A stretch of DNA of 37,358 nt from Thioalkalivibrio sp. HK1 (lineage in GTDB: Bacteria > Pseudomonadota > Gammaproteobacteria > HK1): assembly GCA_000583135.1 (NCBI GenBank), contig JFBG01000047.1, positions 1-37,358 of the forward strand, in the 5' to 3' direction. Made by a program: the position numbers and the translations under genes. Shown piece after piece: positions 1 through 8,825 of the stretch. Position 1 is the first letter of the stretch, and the number at the start of each line of letters is the position of its first letter. Under the pieces are notes generated by a model that searched no databases, had not been told where the DNA came from, and was given only the letters and a program-made list of their open reading frames with translations.

Positions 1-56
1 TAATGAGGAATGACTTGGGGGGTGAACTTGCGGAAGATCGATGATCAATCTCCCGC

Positions 57-380
57 TCACTGCTGCCCCGATAGGAGCAACGCCCACCCCAGCTCAGTCA
101 AACGATACCTCTGGCTCCTGCTATTTGGCTTATCGGGAATCGTCATCTCAATTACACCCGCCTCCAAAGCCGGCTGGAGGTAGGCATCTCCGAAATGCTT
201 ACGATCCTTTAGCCCGATTGCCTGCAATAATTCCTGACGCGTCAAATCCCCGGATACACTCGCCAACAATGTCATGAATTGGGGGGTGACCTGAAAAGTC
301 GCCTCTTTGAGAGATTGGGTAAGCCGCCCGCGCAAGGTAATCAGAACCTCAAACAGCGTCCCATCGACCGACTGGAACAA
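57..380 (-). pseudogene. C-terminal winged-helix remnant of a Fic- or AlbA_2/RecG-like protein
   Basis: The reading frame ends in a sequence typical of the C-terminal winged helix that follows Fic or AlbA_2 (RecG-like ATP-binding) domains: LTRQELLQAIGLKDRKHF, then PALEAGVIEMTIPDKPNSR and a final YRLTELG. A VTPQ motif like the common TPQVTPQV linker lies just before it. The only start available here is a TTG directly after an in-frame TGA at 381-383. The same frame continues upstream to about 611 without any recognisable catalytic domain. In known families this domain is only the tail of a 350-600 residue protein, so I read this as the surviving 3' end of a decayed gene. Whether the parent was Fic or AlbA_2 cannot be decided from the tail. 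Confidence 0.55.
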
Positions 381-726
381 TCACAGCCCGATCAACGAAC
401 TCATCGCCCCGAATGGGGTGCGGATGCTCTTTTCAAGTCGTCGAAAAGGACATCGCTGTGGGCATTGTCCATCCATCACGACAACGGGTCCTATGTATGT
501 CAGCCATGCATTCCAAGATAAGATTCGTTGGTTAGGAGTCGACTCGTCGCCGTTCTTCGTTCGCTCATCAAAATGCAACGGCTGTGCCGAGCGATTCATC
601 CGCTTTTCCAAGGGAAATCTGCTTTGGCTGGAAACTTACTTATGCATCAGAGGTCCTGCGACAAGCCATTCATCAGAGTTGTCCGAATAATTCTAGCATG
701 CTACAGTAGCCTCATTGACATAGCAT

Positions 727-1098
727 CTAGTCGATAACATAAACGATATTTGCTTCGTCTTTTCTTACTTTCATCTTTACACTATGAATCTTGTTGATTT
801 TTGATACAATATTTCTTATCTTCCAATAAGCAAATCTTGTACTTTTGAATTTTTTGTCAATATACACAGTAATACAGTATGTCTTGGGATTGTTTTTGTC
901 AAATAACTCTTGTGTTACATCAAATTCTTCTTTCTTAATCAAATCAAAAGCAGCCATTAACGCTTTCTCTTTCCTTCTAAGATAAAAATCATCAAGTATT
1001 GACGGTTTTTGTTTCGATTTTTGAAACGTATAAATCGCAAAGAAAAATCCCAATATTCCCAAAATATGAGAAACTAATTCAATCAAAAAAACGATCAT
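727..1098 (-). CDS. AT-rich orphan small protein with N-terminal membrane helix
   Basis: This 123-residue protein begins with a hydrophobic segment (about residues 2-25), then a charged, lysine-rich soluble part with predicted alternating helix and strand. The ATG is preceded by AAGGAG at a spacing of about 6 bases, which supports translation. Base composition is much lower in GC than in the surrounding genes and lysine/asparagine codons are AT-rich, so it was probably acquired by transfer. It lies between a decayed Fic/AlbA_2 tail and insertion-sequence debris and has no operon partner. I do not recognise a family. The topology suggests a membrane-anchored cytoplasmic domain, but no function can be given. 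Confidence 0.6.
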   Translation of the reverse strand: MIVFLIELVSHILGILGFFFAIYTFQKSKQKPSILDDFYLRRKEKALMAAFDLIKKEEFDVTQELFDKNNPKTYCITVYIDKKFKSTRFAYWKIRNIVSKINKIHSVKMKVRKDEANIVYVID

Positions 1099-1202
1099 TT
1101 TTTCTCCTTTGAATTTTCGTATTATTCCATTTTTATTAAATTACTATCCGCTTTTATAATTTTAGGATTGCAAAACATCAAATTCAGAAATATTTTTGAC
1201 TG

Positions 1203-1403
1203 ACCGAGATGCAATTCCATGGGCTGACATCAAATCACTCGCACCGTCACTTCGATCATACGTGGTACCGTCATTCTCGGTTTTCCGGGAGCGCCCGCCC
1301 TCTTGGTCTTTTGGCCGCTCTTGCCGTTTGTCATAAGACACATCTGTTATTCGCTATGATGATATCTCAATCGGTGTCTCAGATAATTCTAGGGCGGGGA
1401 ACT
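1203..1403 (-). mobile_element. Degenerate 5' end of an unidentified insertion sequence (copy 1)
   Basis: The element end CCCCGCCCTAGAATTATC lies at the right side and a start codon follows at 1334. The conceptual product (MTNGKSGQ, then RAGAPGKPRMTVPRMIE) aligns with the better preserved copy at 21864-22108 but runs into an in-frame stop. Only the first 200 bases of the element are present. It is one of three such left-end-only copies in the window. Confidence 0.55.
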
Positions 1404-1414
1404 TGCACTTTTAT

Positions 1415-1579
1415 TCATTTCTCCTCTTTCCGATCTGGTTTTGGTTTTTGCGGTGGCTGTTTTAGTGGCACAGTGCCCGGAGGGAATGGTGCATTAGGAT
1501 TCTTCGGTAATGGAGAATCTTGTGCCTGATGCCATTGAGTGTCATTTTCCTGATTGCGATCATTGTTGTCCGTGTTCAT
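1415..1579 (-). CDS. Possible small proline/asparagine-rich protein
   Basis: A 54-residue open frame starting at an ATG preceded by GAGGAA at about 7 bases. The product is very polar, rich in N, Q, D, then P and K (PKNPNAPFPPGTVPLKQPPQ), without hydrophobic core, membrane segment or known domain. The frame is open further upstream, to 1741, but no ribosome site is seen there and that part overlaps transposase debris on the other strand. It may be a real disordered small protein or an accident of open frame. There is no family match from memory. Confidence 0.3.
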   Translation of the reverse strand: MNTDNNDRNQENDTQWHQAQDSPLPKNPNAPFPPGTVPLKQPPQKPKPDRKEEK

Positions 1580-1679
1580 CAATTCTTCCTCATTGTCAAA
1601 TATTCCAGAAGCAACCGGTCCGCCGGTCTCATTGTCGGTATAGTCTAACACTTTATTTGAATTCCGCAACATTTTTTCT

Positions 1680-1853
1680 AAGCAGGCCTTGCTTAATGAG
1701 CTGGACATCATGCAGGGGGGTCGGCATGGGACCTGCTTCAACGCGTGCTCCGGTCAGTTGGCGAAGCTGTCGGGCGAGGTCGAGATGGATGCGACGTATG
1801 GAGGGCTAACCAAGCACGCGGACAAGAAAAGGGTGACGAGCCCTCCGCCCTAG
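1680..1853 (+). pseudogene. Fragment of an IS1595/ISXO2-like transposase
   Basis: Reading + from about 1680, the frame contains KLSGEVEMDATYGGL and KHADKK. These resemble the start of the DDE domain of ISXO2-like (IS1595 family) transposases, where the pattern is SGEVEVDETYxGG followed by KHADKK. The catalytic region is cut off after KKRV by the CCGCCCTAGGG end of another element, and the frame stops at 1851. No N-terminal zinc finger or remaining DDE residues survive, so it is inactive. Confidence 0.5.
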
Positions 1854-1945
1854 GGTCATTTGGGACAATCGCCAAGACCTTATTGTATGGGATAACGCAG
1901 ATATTTCATAGATACGCCAAAGATAGGCCCATCAAGCGCAGCGGC
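1843..1945 (+). mobile_element. Degenerate 5' end of the same unidentified insertion sequence (copy 2)
   Basis: The sequence CCGCCCTAGGGTCATTTG, followed about 45 bases later by GGGATAACGCAGATATTTCA, matches the left end and leader of the copy at 21864-22108 (there CCGCCCTAGGGTTATTTG and GGAGATAACGGAGATGTC). It is inserted into the ISXO2-like transposase fragment just upstream. The start codon is lost and the coding part is unrecognisable after about 100 bases. Confidence 0.5.
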
Positions 1946-1949
1946 TAGG

Positions 1950-2260
1950 GCTCCATCCCTCGAGGGCGATCGCGAGTCTTAGGCAGTGGAAGCCGAGAAT
2001 AACGGCATGGGGTTGGATAAGAGTCTGCGCGGAGGCCGGTCGTTCGGGGCAACTCGGTCAAACAGCCGCCCGAGGCTATTTTTCCAACGACAACCGATAT
2101 CGGCCGTTGGGTGATCGATGTTTTTGAGAAAAAACGCTGTCGAGAACGAGAATATGATGCCCGATATGCAAGGATCGGACATCAAGGGCCAAGGGACAGC
2201 GAGCAGTGTGGCTGACCGAGCACCGCAGATGACGAACCATCGACATCGGCGACCAACGGA
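1950..2260. other. Gene-free stretch between IS debris and metY
   Basis: About 310 bases with only short open frames on both strands, none with a ribosome-binding site or recognisable product. Nothing supportable was seen apart from the hairpin at its right edge, which serves the metY transcript. Confidence 0.5.
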
Positions 2261-2288
2261 TCGGGCGGGATCGCTAGACCCCGCCCGA
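2261..2288 (-). terminator. Strong GC hairpin downstream of metY
   Basis: TCGGGCGGG and CCCGCCCGA form a perfect 9-bp stem with a 10-base loop, starting about 22 bases after the metY stop codon. No T-run follows on the minus strand, so it may be a terminator lacking a U-tract or a 3'-end stabilising hairpin. Confidence 0.5.
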
Positions 2289-2310
2289 ATCGCCGTGCCG
2301 AAAGCAAAGA

Positions 2311-3576
2311 CTAGCCGAGGGCTTGGTCGATATCCTCGATGATATCTTCGATGTGCTCAATGCCGACCGATAGCCGGACGGTTGCCGGTGTAACGCCGAC
2401 GGATGCCTGCTCCTCCTCAGTCAACTGGCGGTGCGTGGTGGATGCCGGGTGGCAGGCCAGCGATTTGGCGTCGCCGATGTTGACCAGTCGCTTGATCATT
2501 TTCAGGCGATCCTGAAAGCGGGTGCCGCCTTCGAAGCCGCCCTTGACGCCGAAGGTCAAGATACCTGAGGGGCGACCGCCTAGGTACTTTTTGGCCAGTT
2601 CGTGGTGGGCATGGCCGGGCAATCCGGCGTAGCTGACCCACTCCACTTGGCTGTGACCTTGCAGGTGCTTGGCCACCGCCAGGGCGTTGTCGCAATGGCG
2701 TTCCATACGAAGAGAGAGGGTTTCCAGCCCGACCAGCAGTTGCTGGGCCGACAATGCCGATAGCGCCGAGCCGGTATTGCGCAAAGGCACCGTGCGGGCG
2801 CGGCCGATATAAGCCGCCGGACCCAAAGCCTCGGTGTAGACCACCCCGTGATAACTCGGTTCGGGGTTGTTGAGCCCCGGATAACGCTCGGCGTGCTCGG
2901 CCCATGGGAACTGCCCCGAATCGACGATGATGCCGCCGAGCGTGGTGCCGTGTCCGCCGATGTATTTGGTCAGCGAGTGCACCACGATGTCGATGCCGTG
3001 CTCGATCGGCTTGAGTAGCGCCGGAGTGGCCACGGTGTTATCGGCGATGGTCGCCACCCCGTGGCTGCGAACCATCTCGGCCACCGCAGCGATGTCGATG
3101 ATATTGCCCGCCGGATTGCCGATGGTCTCGAGGAACACCGCCTTGGTCTTGCCGTCGATGAGTTTGGCGAGATCCTCGGCACGGTCGGACTCGGAAAAGC
3201 GAACCTCGATGCCCAAGGCGGGCAGCATGTGAGCGAAGAGCGTGTAGGTACCGCCGTAGAGCTGCGGCACGGAGACGATGTTATCCCCCGCCGAGGCGAT
3301 GTTGATCACGGCGTAGTGAATCGCCGCCGAGCCCGCCGACAGCGCCAAACCGGCGATACCCTTCTCCATCGCCGAGACGCGCTGCTCGAGCACATCGCAG
3401 GTGGGGTTCATGATGCGCGAATAGATATTGCCCGGCACAGCCAGATTGAACAGGTCCGCCCCGTGCTGGGAATCGTCGAATTCATAAGCCACGGTCTGGT
3501 AAACCGGCACGGCCACCGACTTGGTCGTGGGATCGGTCTGATACCCGCCATGAATGGCGATCGTTTCGTCTCTCAT
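2311..3576 (-). CDS. metY: O-acetylhomoserine sulfhydrylase (MetY family, PLP enzyme)
   Basis: This 421-residue cytoplasmic enzyme of the Cys/Met-metabolism PLP family is predicted to convert O-acetylhomoserine plus sulfide to homocysteine. Visible features are the N-terminal TIAIHGGYQTDPTTKSVAVP, the substrate/PLP loop SRIMNPTCDVLEQR (about 53-66), the aspartate that pairs with the PLP ring in IADNTVATP (D179), and the Schiff-base lysine in HSLTKYIGGHG (K204). The C-terminal PATVRLSVGIE is also typical. I chose the ATG at 3576 because AGGAG lies about 8 bases upstream and family homology begins exactly there. A longer open frame reaches 3825 but its extra residues are not family-like. The gene is monocistronic with its own promoter and operator. 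It could act on O-succinylhomoserine instead. Confidence 0.93.
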   Translation of the reverse strand: MRDETIAIHGGYQTDPTTKSVAVPVYQTVAYEFDDSQHGADLFNLAVPGNIYSRIMNPTCDVLEQRVSAMEKGIAGLALSAGSAAIHYAVINIASAGDNIVSVPQLYGGTYTLFAHMLPALGIEVRFSESDRAEDLAKLIDGKTKAVFLETIGNPAGNIIDIAAVAEMVRSHGVATIADNTVATPALLKPIEHGIDIVVHSLTKYIGGHGTTLGGIIVDSGQFPWAEHAERYPGLNNPEPSYHGVVYTEALGPAAYIGRARTVPLRNTGSALSALSAQQLLVGLETLSLRMERHCDNALAVAKHLQGHSQVEWVSYAGLPGHAHHELAKKYLGGRPSGILTFGVKGGFEGGTRFQDRLKMIKRLVNIGDAKSLACHPASTTHRQLTEEEQASVGVTPATVRLSVGIEHIEDIIEDIDQALG

Positions 3577-3636
3577 GGGGAAAGACTCCTGATTTCTCGA
3601 GCGGATCTTGCGGAAGTGCAAGCCCATCGGGGATTC

Positions 3637-3664
3637 ATTATAGGGATGGGGTGAAATTGTGCAA
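3637..3664 (-). promoter_or_regulatory. Sigma-70 type promoter of metY
   Basis: On the minus strand, TTGCAC (3664-3659) and TATAAT (3642-3637) are separated by 16 bases, a near-consensus promoter. Transcription would start near 3630, leaving a leader of about 54 bases before the ATG. Confidence 0.75.
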
Positions 3665-3674
3665 GTGCACAATT
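3655..3674. promoter_or_regulatory. Perfect palindromic operator overlapping the metY -35 box
   Basis: AATTGTGCA and TGCACAATT form a perfect 9-bp inverted repeat with a 2-base centre. It overlaps the -35 hexamer, the position expected for a dimeric repressor site. No regulator gene is adjacent, so the protein that binds is unknown. Confidence 0.6.
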
Positions 3675-3676
3675 TT

Positions 3677-4174
3677 CGAGAGAGCGCAACGCGAGGATGA
3701 CCTGATAATCGCCCAGTGGTGCACGAGGGCTGCGTTCGGAATCGATGCCATCGGGCAGGTATGAGAGTGCCTAAGCAGCCGGAACCCCAAGCTTTTCCGA
3801 CCCGCGCCATGAAGGGTTTTCGCAAGACAATGACAGATTATTTCTCGAAATTCGATCCCGAAATCGCTCCCCAAACAGCTAAGACACCCCGACAGGCGAA
3901 TCCAAAGAGCATCCTCGGCAATGAAGGCCTATTCAAAAAAAGGCCTCATCAAGTCCATGTCTACGAACAATCCGTATTGCGGCGCACAAAATATGCTCGA
4001 TATCATCTGACTACCTTTAAGTAGGCGCGTCTTTTGACTGGAATATCCGAAAAAACTCAGATATCAGAGCGACATCGCCCACGAAACGCCCGATATCCCC
4101 TTGAATAGCCTAAGCGCTTGGTCAAGGGATACAATTCAGGAAGTCTCACGATGATCGGCTTCTCAGATCTAGAT
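3677..4174. other. Intergenic region between metY and the qat operon
   Basis: About 500 bases. A 102-codon frame on the + strand (3716-4024) has no ribosome site and no recognisable product, so I leave it uncalled. No terminator with a T-run was found after qatD. Confidence 0.4.
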
Positions 4175-4921
4175 TCAAGTTGACCGATTGATATTTGATG
4201 ATTGGGCCAATAGATTCGCCAAATTCTCGTTCAATATCCGATCAACACTAGTGGAGTCGCTCTCCCAGCATTCAGCCAAACCCCTTACCGCAGCACCAAC
4301 TTCCCAAGGAAGGATTGGTTTTCCGCCTATTCGGGCAAACGGTCCATCAGATTCGGTCAACACCCGCGCTTGTGGCATCCGCTTCGCCAAGTCTCTTCCA
4401 CGCTTACTTGCTAGCATCGCCGGTCCAACGCTGAACCAGCATCCAAGTTCAACTGCCCGATGGAGTTCTCTGGGGGTGCCCGAAAACCAATGAAGGATGG
4501 GAAGACCGGCTCCCGGATGCGCTTCCAATACATCTAAAACGGGTGTGCTTGCACGTCGACTGTGAATCGACATGATTCTGCCTCCAAACTGTTCACAAGC
4601 CTCAAGAATATGTTGAAAGACATCAACCTGATCATTCCAATATCGTTTGAATTCAGAGGCTCCATCTAAACCAACCTCGCCTACATAAGCACTGTTGGGT
4701 AGTATCCGATCAAACAAATGTAATTCGGATTTTCGCTCGTGCGCAATCTGAGGATGAAGGCCTAGGGCGGTCAGCACCGTACCTCCACCTAGTTCCGATG
4801 TCCCTTTCCATGCGCTTGGCGTCGTAGTCACCGATAAGACATGAGCCTGTCGCTCACGGCATCCACGGGCAACTTCGTAGGGGTTCGGAAAAAGATCAAT
4901 GTGACAATGAAAATCGATCAT
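4175..4921 (-). CDS. qatD: QatD, TatD-family metal-dependent hydrolase
   Basis: This 248-residue TatD-type TIM-barrel hydrolase is the last gene of the Qat anti-phage operon. The metal ligands of the family are all present: HCH at the N-terminus (H5, H7), GEVGLD (E82), the IHSRRA histidine (H120), the LHWFSG histidine (H144) and TESDGPF (D192). Known TatD enzymes are Mg-dependent nucleases. The target of QatD is not established, so nuclease action here is inferred from family. Its ATG overlaps the qatC stop codon (ATGA), indicating translational coupling. The length is close to the usual 250 residues, so the gene appears intact. Confidence 0.9.
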   Translation of the reverse strand: MIDFHCHIDLFPNPYEVARGCRERQAHVLSVTTTPSAWKGTSELGGGTVLTALGLHPQIAHERKSELHLFDRILPNSAYVGEVGLDGASEFKRYWNDQVDVFQHILEACEQFGGRIMSIHSRRASTPVLDVLEAHPGAGLPILHWFSGTPRELHRAVELGCWFSVGPAMLASKRGRDLAKRMPQARVLTESDGPFARIGGKPILPWEVGAAVRGLAECWESDSTSVDRILNENLANLLAQSSNINRST

Positions 4922-6192
4922 CGAACACCTTTATAATCAAGAAACTCCCCTAGTTCTCTAATCCCGCGATCAAGCATCTCTCTGTATGGAGCAAGATCGC
5001 CCATCAAAAAGGCGTTCAAATTGGTAGTCGCCAAAGAGTCTATGCCTTCTGATTTAACGGATGCCACAGCCATCGCTGCGCATCTCACGTCATCAAAACG
5101 CGAAAAATCAGGATGGTTTTTTGATAGGTCAGAATATATATAATCTGTTGTATCTTCTTTTTTCCATTTATGGAATGCAGCACGCCGAATGAGACAAGGC
5201 AGACAACGTCCACAATGTTTTTGACGACGTATGAAGCGACCGCAGCTTGTCGTTTCTGAAGCATATCTCTCAAGAGTATCTTGATTTTTACACTTACGGA
5301 GCATCTCTCCTTTCGTTTTTAACTTATAAGGATTAAAAATATTAATTTTTAGTTCAGCTGCATCAAGTAAATTCTGAAATAGATTAAGAAAAATCGGATG
5401 TGTGGTACGCGTACTGAGGCTTCCAATTCGTGCTAGCGTCAAAGGCGGGTTAATCGATATCAATCCATTTTCGCTAACATACAAATCAACGCATTCTCCT
5501 TCTTTATATTTTTTTAGCGCCGTAGCTGCCAGAACACCATAGGCTAGAAATATTATGGAGCGAGAGCGTTGAGATGTTTCGTTTTTTCCAGGGTTTTTCA
5601 CATTGTGGTTTAGTTGCAAATGATTCGGTTCTTCACCAAACATCGATGCAAGCTTCCTCTGCAAACACTTATCTCCCCGTGAAACTTGGCTGACAAAATA
5701 GGGCTTTTTTCCTTTCGAAAACAGATCAATAGCACCGACGAAACTGTCAAGACCCCCAGATAACAGAGATACACAATCTCTATCAGGATATTCGGGCCTC
5801 TTTGGAGGTTCAGGAAGTAACCCGAGATCAATAAATTTCAACTGCCATCTATCGGTGGTTAAAAACTTCAATTGCCGTTCTAGCAGACTTTTATTATTGT
5901 TCCAAAAATCCGGATCGCCAACAGCAATCTCGAGAGCGACCTGGCGCGTCCAGCCGTCTGGAGTTTTGTTACGCCTTTCGGCTGTATCTGCACAGATGAT
6001 AGACAGGGCAATCGAAAGGAGATCCCAAGCCCGCAGCGAAGGCACAATTCTATCCTTCTGTATTTGCCTAAGCAGCGACATACCAGCGGATCCCTCAGAA
6101 GGATCTCCGGCTTTATCGTAAAGTACGAATCGCCTATCGCCTTCTCGAAGGCGACCATGATTAGAGTTGGCAGGGCCACAAAAAATCGTCAT
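4918..6192 (-). CDS. qatC: QatC, QueC-like PP-loop protein
   Basis: This 424-residue protein is related to QueC (7-cyano-7-deazaguanine synthase). The ATP-pyrophosphatase P-loop SGGLDS is at about 145-150. A QueC-style zinc site follows near 317-333, with cysteines spaced C-x9-C-x2-C-x2-C (CGRCLPC at the end). The extra 140-residue N-terminal region and the operon context identify it as QatC rather than the queuosine enzyme. Its ATG directly abuts the qatB stop with no gap, and its stop overlaps qatD. In the characterised Qat system all four proteins were needed for defence. QatC is thought to modify something in a nucleotide- or peptide-like reaction, but the substrate is unknown. Base composition is noticeably AT-rich compared with the neighbouring mukB operon, suggesting recent transfer. 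Confidence 0.92.
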   Translation of the reverse strand: MTIFCGPANSNHGRLREGDRRFVLYDKAGDPSEGSAGMSLLRQIQKDRIVPSLRAWDLLSIALSIICADTAERRNKTPDGWTRQVALEIAVGDPDFWNNNKSLLERQLKFLTTDRWQLKFIDLGLLPEPPKRPEYPDRDCVSLLSGGLDSFVGAIDLFSKGKKPYFVSQVSRGDKCLQRKLASMFGEEPNHLQLNHNVKNPGKNETSQRSRSIIFLAYGVLAATALKKYKEGECVDLYVSENGLISINPPLTLARIGSLSTRTTHPIFLNLFQNLLDAAELKINIFNPYKLKTKGEMLRKCKNQDTLERYASETTSCGRFIRRQKHCGRCLPCLIRRAAFHKWKKEDTTDYIYSDLSKNHPDFSRFDDVRCAAMAVASVKSEGIDSLATTNLNAFLMGDLAPYREMLDRGIRELGEFLDYKGVR

Positions 6193-6975
6193 TTATAGAG
6201 CCTCCTCAAACACACTCACTGCCGTATTGAGAGCATTATGAGCGACTTCTCTAATTTTTCTACCACTAAACACAGATACGTCGCTCACCATTCTTCTGAA
6301 TGCTGCTGCCACCGTTTGCATAATATAGTCCCTCGCATCTTTGACACGAGATAAGCCACTATTAGTACTAGGTGCCTTCTCTTGAATAGTCTTACCAAGA
6401 TCAAGGTAGAATCGATTGAATACACTCCGTGCAATATAGCACTCAACCGCAAACATCCGTTGTTCTTTTGACAAATTGAGTAAATCAGCATTTGGAAAAC
6501 GTTTGAGTATATCAGAGAGAGATTTTTTTATAGAGTCACGGCTAGATTCATCATCCAAAGTGCCATCAATGGGACATACGACATCAACAAGCATGTCCAT
6601 AATTTCATTGACGCTGCAACCTGAAAGAACATCAGTATCTAGCTCATTTTCCAAAGCACCTGACAATGCGTCAAAGAGCGTACCAGCTATGTGGATAGTG
6701 CTACCAAAACGACGCACTGCAACACCACTTCCACCTAGGCCTTTATGGATATAGTGCGCCACTCCTTTTTTCATATCGTTTAGTAAACCAGTATCAGCAA
6801 ACCTGCCTATCCTTAGTCGTGCACCGCGAAAACGCCCAGGTGGTGCCATGGGCGCAGGTTGCGACACCGCATCGTCCCTAGAGTCGTCGTCATCCAGAGG
6901 ATCAGGTGATTGCACCCAAGGCGGCACCATGGACGTACCTGAGGGCGATCCCGAGCTTGATAGCGATGTGCCCAT
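6193..6975 (-). CDS. qatB: QatB, Qat defence protein of unknown biochemical role
   Basis: A 260-residue protein with a disordered Ser/Gly/Pro/Asp-rich start (SSSGSPSGTSMVPPWV, then a DDDDSRDD acidic patch), followed by a helical domain containing GLGGSGVAVRRFGSTIHIAG. The start pattern and the position between the KAP ATPase and the QueC-like gene match QatB. There is no enzymatic motif. It overlaps the qatA stop by one base (TAATG) and abuts qatC, so the three are surely co-translated. Its function in the complex is not known. A target or adaptor role is only a guess from the flexible N-terminus. Confidence 0.85.
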   Translation of the reverse strand: MGTSLSSSGSPSGTSMVPPWVQSPDPLDDDDSRDDAVSQPAPMAPPGRFRGARLRIGRFADTGLLNDMKKGVAHYIHKGLGGSGVAVRRFGSTIHIAGTLFDALSGALENELDTDVLSGCSVNEIMDMLVDVVCPIDGTLDDESSRDSIKKSLSDILKRFPNADLLNLSKEQRMFAVECYIARSVFNRFYLDLGKTIQEKAPSTNSGLSRVKDARDYIMQTVAAAFRRMVSDVSVFSGRKIREVAHNALNTAVSVFEEAL

Positions 6976-8825
6976 TATTTTTTCCTTGAGACTTTGATAG
7001 ATTTTTTAACGGATTCACTTACTTTATCATTTTTCTCCCATTTTGTCAAAATATCGGTAGCCCAAGGCTCATCGCTGATCCTAGGAACAATACTAGGCTT
7101 GATCTGGTCGGGTGGGCGGTCGCTTAAGAATCCGGCAACACGCGGGCCCAGCGATAAATCGGCTTTGGCAACAGATATACAAGCATCTAGGATCGGCGGT
7201 GCACCCCATTTCTGTTCGCGCCCTGCTCTTTCAAGTACTTTGTCCATGATTATGCTAATTTCTGCTCGAGGCAATGCGGTCAAACGATCATGCAATTTCT
7301 CAGCCATTTCAGGATTCCCAAGGATAGCAGAAAGCAGATCTATTCCTTCCGATGATAACCTGTCTCCTGGCGTGATCAGAGGCGCATGCTCACGACTAAC
7401 GTAAAGTACACCACGCATATCTGTATCAGCGAGCGATGGCTTGATTCGAAGCCACTCGCGAATGAAGGGATCATCCCATATATGATCTAGATCATATTTC
7501 TCTTCAGTTGCTGCCTTCTGTTCCCATTCAGTAAGAAAGGTTGGCTTGCCATCAGGATCACTATTCACCGCTGACATTAAGGCTTCATAGGCCTTTGGAT
7601 TACCACATCGCTCAAAGAGAAGCATCTTGGCTAACACCGCCTCGTCGACACCGACACCATGAGCTCGCGAGATAGCCATTCTGATTGAGAGTGCATTTAG
7701 GAAACGCTTGACAAGGCGAGGATTGCCAGCGATCTGTCTGGCGTTCGCCATAATCGGAGCCAAACGATCAGCCGTATCAAAGCGCGCAACGAGATCGGAT
7801 GGCGCATCTGGGAAAACCTTTATCATGAAGCCTCTATCAACCCGCTCACCGCGCCAAGTCTTGGCGAGCTGTGCACAAACACTCTTGCGTATTGCCTCTT
7901 TTTGGGAAGCATCTATTTCAGCTGCTTCAATAAAGAGCAGTAGCATGTAAGCGCGTACTTCTTGCGTACCAAGAGGAGGAACGCGAATCGGTATCTGTAT
8001 AAGCTTATCAAAATAATTAAGGATGAGTTCATCTTCGATATTTCCAAAATGCTGCCGAACGGCATGCTTGATCATCGACTCATCGGCAGCGATAACAAAA
8101 GCTGTGCGATTCAGGAACAAGAATAACCTTATCGCTTCTAGCGTCGAAATAGTGGTGGGAGGCAAACAACGATCCAAATCGTCGATAAGCACAACCAGTG
8201 TCACGTCCATCTGATCGAGCGTTCGCTCGAAGCATTCCCGGATAGCGTGAATCTCGCTTGGTGGTGAGAGTACCGGTTTTGATTTGATCAGACCTTCGGT
8301 TTTCGGTAAAACATCAACACCCTGACTCTCGATATCTCCGGTGCTGCCTTCAGTCAGATCGTCTCGAAAAGCCCTCTTGCCAAATCCAACGGCTTCGCCG
8401 AGCAGTCCGGTCGGCAGCAACCCTAGGTTAGCCGCAAGTGCAGACTCCGCACTCAACTTGGCGACACGAAGCCAATTCACTCGCTGCAGAAGTCCTTTGG
8501 CCTTGTCAACACCCGTCTTTCGCTCTTCAGCCTCTTCGTTGAGCTTTGTTGCAATGACGTCGAGCAGTGCGGCGCGAGCATCATCATAGCCCTGATATAG
8601 CCAAGCATTGAACTCCACATAGATGAACTTCTTAGGGTTATTCTGGTTTTTTTCTTCAAGCGATGCACGCACGAGCTTGATCATCGAAGACTTGCCAGCA
8701 CCCCACGAACCTGATATGCCGATCGACGTCGGCCGCCCGGCCGCCTGTGTAATGATCTCAGCGACCGTGCCAGCAACACCCGAAAAATTCAGGAAATCTC
8801 TTTCCGTTTCGTTATCAGGCCACAT
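6975..8825 (-). CDS. qatA: QatA, KAP-family P-loop ATPase
   Basis: A 616-residue KAP NTPase, the first gene of the Qat operon. The Walker A motif is GSWGAGKSS (about 39-47) and the Walker B region LVVLIDDLDRC (about 210-220), followed by AFVIAADE, all typical of KAP proteins. This copy has no obvious pair of membrane helices between the Walker motifs. The segment about 130-150 is only mildly hydrophobic. The ATP-driven activity likely powers or senses infection, as in other KAP defence systems. The start ATG at 8825 has only a weak ribosome site, but homology begins at once (DNETERDFLNFSG). A promoter lies about 190 bases upstream, overlapping the end of the jetD-like gene. Confidence 0.92.
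   Translation of the reverse strand: MWPDNETERDFLNFSGVAGTVAEIITQAAGRPTSIGISGSWGAGKSSMIKLVRASLEEKNQNNPKKFIYVEFNAWLYQGYDDARAALLDVIATKLNEEAEERKTGVDKAKGLLQRVNWLRVAKLSAESALAANLGLLPTGLLGEAVGFGKRAFRDDLTEGSTGDIESQGVDVLPKTEGLIKSKPVLSPPSEIHAIRECFERTLDQMDVTLVVLIDDLDRCLPPTTISTLEAIRLFLFLNRTAFVIAADESMIKHAVRQHFGNIEDELILNYFDKLIQIPIRVPPLGTQEVRAYMLLLFIEAAEIDASQKEAIRKSVCAQLAKTWRGERVDRGFMIKVFPDAPSDLVARFDTADRLAPIMANARQIAGNPRLVKRFLNALSIRMAISRAHGVGVDEAVLAKMLLFERCGNPKAYEALMSAVNSDPDGKPTFLTEWEQKAATEEKYDLDHIWDDPFIREWLRIKPSLADTDMRGVLYVSREHAPLITPGDRLSSEGIDLLSAILGNPEMAEKLHDRLTALPRAEISIIMDKVLERAGREQKWGAPPILDACISVAKADLSLGPRVAGFLSDRPPDQIKPSIVPRISDEPWATDILTKWEKNDKVSESVKKSIKVSRKK

Noticed and set aside
3716..4024. 102-codon plus-strand frame opposite the metY promoter
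   Set aside because: It crosses the metY upstream region, shows no family features and has no ribosome site.
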